64,000 nucleotides of DNA from positions 147,807 to 211,806 of the forward strand of contig NZ_SCMK01000008.1 of the NCBI RefSeq assembly GCF_005503355.1, written 5' to 3'. The notes under the pieces were generated by a model that worked only from the letters and a program-made list of their open reading frames with translations, was not told the origin of the DNA and did not search any database. A program made the translations under genes and the position numbers. Below, in pieces: positions 58,930-64,000 of the stretch (positions within the stretch are counted from its first letter, which is position 1; the number at the start of each line of letters is the position of its first letter). Source of the stretch: Sphingomonas sp. 1F27F7B. GTDB taxonomy: Bacteria > Pseudomonadota > Alphaproteobacteria > Sphingomonadales > Sphingomonadaceae.

Positions 58930-60882
58930 TCAGAACCCGATCGGGGACGCGGTGCCGGGCCGCGCCGCCGCCTCTGCCCGCAACCGCGCGAGGATGTCCG
59001 CCACGCCCTGCGCCGGCCGGTGCCGAAGCTGCCGCGCCACCACCGCGAAATCGCCGGGAGTCAGCCCGTCGAGCCCTGCCGGAGCGTCCATCCCGAAGAA
59101 GCGCGCGAACGCCTTTGCCGCGCGTTCGGCCCCGAGCGGCCGCAACGCCAGCTTGAACACGAACCGCCGCAACGTCGCCGGATCGAGCTTCCCCGGATGG
59201 TTGGTTGCCGCGACCACCGGCAGCGGGTGCCGGTCCAGCCAGGTGAGCAGCTCGTTGACTTGCCCGACCTCCCAGCTCGCCTGCGCCGTCGTCCGGTCGA
59301 AGAGGAGCGAATCCGCCTCGTCGAACAGCAGCACCCCGCCTCGCCGCCGTGCCTCGGCAAAGGCGTCGGCGATGTTCGCCTCGGTCTCGCCGACCCATTT
59401 CGACAGCAGGTCCGAAGCCCGCTTGACCACCAGCGGCCGGTCGAGCCGCCGCGCCAGGTGCCAGGCGAGCGCGGTCTTGCCCGTTCCCGGCGGCCCGGTG
59501 AGCAGCAGCGAGACGTCGGCCACGCCCGCCCCCGCGATGCCTTCGATCACTTCCGCCACCGGCGGATCGCTTTCGTAGAGCGCCACGTCGAGCGCGCCCG
59601 GCCCCGGCTGCGGCAGCTCGCCGCCCCGGAGCGCCTTCACCAGCGCCTCGGCCGAGCGCACGCCGCCATCCGCCTCGCCCGCCAGCCGCCCGGCCCGGGT
59701 CGCCACCCGCAGCACCGTCGCCGCCTCGGGCGCGGCGTCGAGCAGCCGGGCGAAGCCGTCGCCCGGCGCCACGCCCTCGTCCGCCGCCACCCGCGCCAGC
59801 ATCCGCTGCCCGGCGCTGCGCGAAGGCAGGCCGAGCCGCAGCACATGGCTCATCCGCCGCAGGATCGCGCCGTCGACATTGCCGATCGCGTTGGTCGTCC
59901 AGATCACCGGCACCTTGTTGGTCTCCAGCATCCGGTTGACGAACACCTTGCTGCCCGTGCGCTTCTGGAACCAGTCGCCGTCGCTCGGGCTGGACTCGCC
60001 GATCAGGTCCTCCATCTCGTCGAACAGCAGCGCCGCGCCCCGCCGCCCGCCGAGCACCCGCTGCGACAGCTGCATCGCCGCGATGCGTTCCCAGCGCTTG
60101 GGCTCGGCACCGTCCTCGTCCGCTTCCGCCACCGCGTGCAGCCGCGCGCCCGCAGCCGCCGCCAGCGTCCGCGCGAACTCGGTCTTGCCGGTGCCCGGAG
60201 GCCCGTGAATCAGCAGGTTGATGCCCACGGCCCGTTCGGCGATCGCGCCGCGGAGCAGCCGGACGAGATAGTCCGCCTCCTCCACCGCGAAATCGTCGAG
60301 CCCGAGCCGCGCGACCTGGCAGGTGCCGGCCAGCGCCTCGAGCAGCGGCCGGCCCGGCCGGGGCGCCGCATCGAGCACCCGCTCCAGCGACCAGCTCAGG
60401 TTGATCTGGTCCCGGCCCTGATAGTCATGGCCGAAGCTCGCCAGCCCGAGCCGCACCGCCGCCGAGCGCCGGGCCAGCCGCCCGGCATCGACCGGCTCGG
60501 CCCCGGCCAGTGCGCCGAACAGCCCGGGCAGGTCGATATCCGCCCGGCACATCGCCTCGACCAGCCCATAGACGCGCGGCACCCGTTCGGCCGCGATCAT
60601 CAGCTCGAGCAGCGCATGGTCGAGCGGACCGAAGCCGAGCAGCAACGCCAGCTCGTCGGCGATCTGGAGCACCTGCGGGCGCACCTCGCCCAGCGGCTGC
60701 CAGCGCAGCGTCGCCGCCAGCAGCGCCTCCCAGCCGATATCCTCGCTCGCTGCCGACGAGCCTGTGAGCCAGTCGACATGCGGCAGCGCCCATTCGTGCA
60801 CCGCCTTGGCGAGCGGCGCGGTGGCCGGCAGATTCCGGCCGATCCGGCGGAGCATCCGCCGGACGATCTGATGTTCGTGCAT
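58930..60882 (-). CDS. Tandem AAA+ ATPase with unknown N-terminal domain
   Basis: This 650-residue protein has two AAA+ domains. The first has Walker A GPPGTGKT at 227-234 and Walker B LLFDEME near 287; the second has GPPGTGKT at 463-470 and LLFDEAD near 520. The Arg in PATLRRFVFKL of the second fits a finger position. The first 200 residues are helical and unknown. The layout is like CDC48/Vps4-type remodelers, so it may unfold or move a protein or complex. It is convergent with pncB and has no linked gene on its strand. Confidence 0.87.
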   Translation of the reverse strand: MHEHQIVRRMLRRIGRNLPATAPLAKAVHEWALPHVDWLTGSSAASEDIGWEALLAATLRWQPLGEVRPQVLQIADELALLLGFGPLDHALLELMIAAERVPRVYGLVEAMCRADIDLPGLFGALAGAEPVDAGRLARRSAAVRLGLASFGHDYQGRDQINLSWSLERVLDAAPRPGRPLLEALAGTCQVARLGLDDFAVEEADYLVRLLRGAIAERAVGINLLIHGPPGTGKTEFARTLAAAAGARLHAVAEADEDGAEPKRWERIAAMQLSQRVLGGRRGAALLFDEMEDLIGESSPSDGDWFQKRTGSKVFVNRMLETNKVPVIWTTNAIGNVDGAILRRMSHVLRLGLPSRSAGQRMLARVAADEGVAPGDGFARLLDAAPEAATVLRVATRAGRLAGEADGGVRSAEALVKALRGGELPQPGPGALDVALYESDPPVAEVIEGIAGAGVADVSLLLTGPPGTGKTALAWHLARRLDRPLVVKRASDLLSKWVGETEANIADAFAEARRRGGVLLFDEADSLLFDRTTAQASWEVGQVNELLTWLDRHPLPVVAATNHPGKLDPATLRRFVFKLALRPLGAERAAKAFARFFGMDAPAGLDGLTPGDFAVVARQLRHRPAQGVADILARLRAEAAARPGTASPIGF

Positions 60883-61207
60883 AAATTCCCGTGCTCGCCC
60901 CGGGCGCAGGCGCGCGTCTTCGCGACGCGCGGCTCGGCCGGCGCGGTTCTCTGATTGCGTTATCGAGACGGATGCTGCGGGCGCCGCTCGGCCCCCACAG
61001 CGCTCAGGCGAGCACTATCGGAACGAAGCGACGCAGGGCAGAAGGCCGTTTCGGGCGTTCGTGGCCAACACGTCATTTCTCCACATCGCCGGGCGGAAAT
61101 GTTCCCCCGGTCGGGGCGGGCTCCTAGCCGCGTTCGCGCCCAAATTCAAGTTTGACCTGCCCCGGTCCGACGCTAGCGTCGCGGCCAGGCAATGGGAGAG
61201 ACGGGTA
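60883..61207. other. Divergent intergenic region, AAA+ gene to M20 peptidase
   Basis: This 325-base gap lies between genes reading away from each other and should contain both promoters. I see no clear -35/-10 pair, RNA structure or repeat. An upstream frame of the peptidase starts at 61061 but would add 49 residues before the signal peptide. Confidence 0.4.
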
Positions 61208-62593
61208 ATGCGGGTTCTTGCAGGTGCGGCGCTGGTCGCGATGGCGTTCACCGGAACGGCAGCCCGGGCGCAGCAGAACCCCCAGGCCGAGGCCCAGGCA
61301 CTCGAACTGCTCAAGCGCGGCATCGCCTTCCGCACCGTTGCCGGGCCGGGCAACCAGACGCCCGACTATGCCGCCTATCTGAAGGCCCAGCTCGTCGCCG
61401 GCGGCTTCGATCCTGCCGACATCCGCATCGAGCGGATCGACGACACCGCCTGGCTGGCCGCCCGCTATCCGGGCACGGACCGGGCCGCCAAGCCGATCTA
61501 CATCTCCGGCCATATGGACGTGGTCGAGGCGAAGCCCGAAGACTGGACCCGCGATCCGTTCACGCCGATCGTCGAGAACGGCTATATCTTCGGCCGCGGC
61601 GCGACCGACATGAAGTACGACCTCTCGACAATGGTCGCCACGCTGATCCAGCTGAAGCGCGAAGGCTACAGGCCGTCGCGCGACATCATCCTCCTCGCCT
61701 CGGGCGACGAGGAAACCAGCATGAAGACCACTGCCGCGATGGCCGAGCAATATCATGACGGCGAGCTGCTGCTGAACATCGACGGCGGCGGCGGCGCGCT
61801 CGACGAGCATGGCAAGCCCGAGATATTCGGCCTGCAGGGCGCCGAGAAGACCTATGCCGATTATGAGCTGACCTTCACCAATCCCGGCGGCCATTCGAGC
61901 GCGCCGACGAAGAGCAACGCGATCTATTCGCTCGCCCATGCGCTGGCGAAGATCGAAGCCTATCAGTTCCCCGGCGAGATCAACGACATCACGCGCGCCG
62001 GCTTCGTCCAGGGCGCCAGGACCGCCGATCCGGAAATGGCCGCGGCGATGCGTGCCTTCATGGCCAATCAGCGGGACGCCAAGGCGCTTGCCGTGCTGCG
62101 TTCCGAACCCGGGCTGATCGGCCAGACGGGCACCACCTGCGTTGCCACCATGGTCAATGCCGGCCATGCGACCAATGCGCTGCCCCAGCGCGCCACCGCC
62201 AACATCAATTGCCGCATCTTCCCCGGCACCTCGGTCGCGGCCGTCGCGGCAACCCTGACGAAGGTGGTCGGCGATCCCGAGCTCAAGCTCCGGACGCTCG
62301 ACAGCGGCACCGTCGCCAGCCCCGCCTCGCCGCTGCGGCCCGACTTGATGAAGCTGGTATCGGACGGCATCCACGCCCGCTTCCCCGGCGTGCCGATCGT
62401 GCCGGCGATGTCGGCGGGCGCCAGCGATTCGATGTGGTTCCGCGCCAAGGGCGTGCCGAGCTACGGCGTCAGCCCGATCTTCATGAAGGGCTCGGACAGC
62501 TTCGCCCACGGCCTCAACGAACGCACCCCGCTCAGCGAGATCGCGCCGTCGATCGTCTATTACAAGTTCCTGCTCAAGGGCCTGACGAAATAG
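61208..62593 (+). CDS. M20-family metallopeptidase (secreted)
   Basis: This 461-residue peptidase has a signal peptide (cleavage near ARAQ) and the M20 metal-binding motifs: PIYISGHMDVVEAKPEDW, IFGRGATDMKYDLSTMV, and LLASGDEETSM, with INCRIFPGTS and SAGASDSMWFRAKG further on. The dimerisation domain contains NPGGHSSAPTKSNAI. It removes amino acids from peptides in the periplasm. The start ATG 61208 follows a GGGAGAG. A separate unit begins after it. Confidence 0.91.
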   Translation: MRVLAGAALVAMAFTGTAARAQQNPQAEAQALELLKRGIAFRTVAGPGNQTPDYAAYLKAQLVAGGFDPADIRIERIDDTAWLAARYPGTDRAAKPIYISGHMDVVEAKPEDWTRDPFTPIVENGYIFGRGATDMKYDLSTMVATLIQLKREGYRPSRDIILLASGDEETSMKTTAAMAEQYHDGELLLNIDGGGGALDEHGKPEIFGLQGAEKTYADYELTFTNPGGHSSAPTKSNAIYSLAHALAKIEAYQFPGEINDITRAGFVQGARTADPEMAAAMRAFMANQRDAKALAVLRSEPGLIGQTGTTCVATMVNAGHATNALPQRATANINCRIFPGTSVAAVAATLTKVVGDPELKLRTLDSGTVASPASPLRPDLMKLVSDGIHARFPGVPIVPAMSAGASDSMWFRAKGVPSYGVSPIFMKGSDSFAHGLNERTPLSEIAPSIVYYKFLLKGLTK

Positions 62594-62716
62594 CCTCGCC
62601 GCGCCGGCATGCGCTGCCCTCGATCCGCCGCAAGCGTATTAGCTTGATAATACGCATCGGATCGTGCAGAAATCGTCTCCAGCGGGCATCGAGACTGAAG
62701 CCCTGGGGGAATCACA

Positions 62717-63640
62717 TTGTCGACAGACGAACCTGGCGGCTCGCCGGCACTGGAGTTGCGCGCGCTCGGGAAGACCTATGGCCGCGGTGCCGGCGCCAAG
62801 CGGGCGGTCGATGACGTTTCGCTCACCGTCCGCGGTGGCGAGGTCTATGGCTTTCTCGGCCCCAATGGCGCGGGCAAGAGCACGACGATCCGCATGGCGT
62901 TGGGCCTGATCCGCCCGAGCGATGGCGATGCCCTGCTGTTCGGCCGGCCGGTTTCGGACAGGCAGGCGCTGCGCCGGGTGGGCTCGCTGGTCGATGGCGG
63001 CACTTTCTATCCCTTCCTTTCCGGGCGCGACAATCTGCGCGTGCTCGCCCGCACCCAGGGCCATGACGGCGCGCGCATCGAGGCGGTGCTGGAACGCGTG
63101 GACCTGGCGCGGGACGCGAAGCGCAAGGTGAAGGGCTATTCGACCGGCATGAAGCAGCGCCTGGGTGTCGCGGCGGCGCTTCTCGACGATCCCGATCTCG
63201 TGATCCTCGACGAGCCGGCGAACGGTCTCGACGCCGCCGGCATCCAGGATATGCGCACCCTGCTGCGCGGCCTGGCCGCGGACGGCAAGGCAGTGTTCCT
63301 GTCGAGCCACCTGCTCCACGAAGTCGAGCAGATCTGCGACCGGGTGGCGATCGTCCATAAGGGACAGTTGCTTCGCGAGGCGACGGTTCGCGAAATGCTC
63401 GACCAGGGCGAGGCGCTGCGCATCGAGGCGGAGCCGCTCGATGCCGCGGCCGCCGCACTTGAGGGGCGGTGGCCGTTCGAGCGCATTGCCGGCGCGCTCA
63501 AGGTGCGCGCGCGCCGGGCCGAAGCGCCTTCGATCGTGCGCATGCTGGTCGAGGCCGGCGCCGACATCTTCCATATGGGGCCCGACGATCAGAGCCTCGA
63601 GGAAATCTTCCTGACCATGACGAGGGACTCCGATGCTTGA
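62717..63640 (+). CDS. ABC transporter ATP-binding protein
   Basis: This 307-residue ATPase drives an ABC-2 type exporter. It has Walker A GFLGPNGAGKSTTIRM, signature YSTGMKQRLGVAAALL, Walker B LVILDEPANGLD and switch SSHLLHEVEQICD. A C-terminal domain of about 75 residues with a LEEIFLTMT end is typical of the bacitracin/lantibiotic-type ABC proteins. The start is TTG at 62717 with GGGGGA upstream. It overlaps the permease gene by eight bases. Confidence 0.92.
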   Translation: MSTDEPGGSPALELRALGKTYGRGAGAKRAVDDVSLTVRGGEVYGFLGPNGAGKSTTIRMALGLIRPSDGDALLFGRPVSDRQALRRVGSLVDGGTFYPFLSGRDNLRVLARTQGHDGARIEAVLERVDLARDAKRKVKGYSTGMKQRLGVAAALLDDPDLVILDEPANGLDAAGIQDMRTLLRGLAADGKAVFLSSHLLHEVEQICDRVAIVHKGQLLREATVREMLDQGEALRIEAEPLDAAAAALEGRWPFERIAGALKVRARRAEAPSIVRMLVEAGADIFHMGPDDQSLEEIFLTMTRDSDA

Positions 63641-64000
63641 TGCCGTCCGTGCAGAGGCGCTGAAGCTTCGCCGCCACCGGGCGACCTGGATGATGGTCTG
63701 GATCTATCCGATCGCCGTCACCCTGATCGTTGCCGGCGTGCTCATCTACGGCGCGTTCCGGGCGCATGGCGTGCCGGCGCCCGCCCAACCCGCCCTGGAA
63801 TGGATCCGGGAGAGCACGCCTCTGTGGAAACTCCCGGCCTCGCCTCCCGGACGCTTTCTCCTCGCCGGCTTCTTCGCCGTGGTGTTTGCCGGCCAATATG
63901 GCCGGAATACCGGGCAACTGATCATTCCTGGCGGCGCGCGCGGGCCAATCGTCCCGGCCAAACGGGTAGTTTCGCTGGGCATCAGCACGATCGCCCTGTT
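63633..64000 (+). CDS. ABC-2-type permease, N-terminal part (runs off the window)
   Basis: The first about 122 residues are present: MLDAVRAEALKLRRHRATW, a first membrane helix (MVWIYPIAVTLIVAGVLIYG), a loop, then a second helix with FLLAGFFAVVFAGQYG and the segment GRNTGQLIIPGGARGP, which stands where such permeases carry a conserved cytoplasmic stretch. It overlaps the ATP-binding gene, so the two make one exporter. The substrate cannot be deduced. Confidence 0.85.
   Translation, partial: MLDAVRAEALKLRRHRATWMMVWIYPIAVTLIVAGVLIYGAFRAHGVPAPAQPALEWIRESTPLWKLPASPPGRFLLAGFFAVVFAGQYGRNTGQLIIPGGARGPIVPAKRVVSLGISTIAL

Overview
The window looks like chromosomal DNA of an alphaproteobacterium, most likely a sphingomonad (Sphingomonas or a relative). 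The sequence is GC-rich throughout and codon third positions are strongly G/C. It carries three large TonB-dependent receptors, many periplasmic hydrolases with Tat-type or Sec signal peptides, and housekeeping genes such as dxs, ctaA, rplM-rpsI, tlyA, proC and ilvE. There is no prophage, integrase, transposase or CRISPR array. This genus-level call is inference from gene content, not from a search.

Layout. Positions 1-2750 hold the 5' part of a beta-carbonic anhydrase, an OmpR-type two-component pair and a small secreted protein. Positions 2803-11507 hold a C4-dicarboxylate block: dctD-dctB on the minus strand, divergent from dctA, a TonB receptor and an esterase. Positions 11521-15109 hold a minus-strand zinc operon (small Cys/His membrane protein, ZnuD-like receptor, MerC protein, Fur/Zur regulator). 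A second MerC-Zur pair lies at 29232-30114 behind the same 13-bp motif. Positions 15419-19451 pair a glycosylasparaginase with a TonB receptor. Positions 19631-27028 are mixed housekeeping and stress genes: tRNA-Gln, ilvE, two MarR-type genes (one fused to a GNAT domain behind a 44-bp near-perfect palindrome), a hemerythrin, proC, ubiK, tspO and tlyA. Positions 27157-37654 hold two alpha/beta hydrolases, dxs, and three amide-bond hydrolases (penicillin-acylase type, class C beta-lactamase type, D-aminoacylase type), with palindromic repeats in the gaps. A solitary phage-tailspike-like gene sits at 37904-39241.

Positions 39417-46518 hold ctaA, cutA, an unknown secreted gene, rplM-rpsI, an HEXXH protein and a DUF4166/DCC/saccharopine-dehydrogenase-like operon beside a GbsR-type regulator. 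Positions 46770-53369 hold a DUF1800-DUF1501 pair, a glyoxalase-fold protein, a phosphoesterase-lipid kinase pair and a GH35-like protein. After tRNA-Gly, positions 53602-58880 form the most unusual block. It is an NAD-centred divergent cluster: nicotinamidase and KptA on one side; NrtR-type regulator, SPFH protein, NAD-kinase-like protein and nicotinate phosphoribosyltransferase on the other. The window ends with a tandem AAA+ ATPase, an M20 peptidase and the start of an ABC-2 transporter operon.

The points most worth following are the NAD cluster with its SPFH and degenerate NAD-kinase genes, the twin Zur-MerC modules, the DctD-like regulator without a GAFTGA loop, and the large palindrome before the MarR-GNAT gene.
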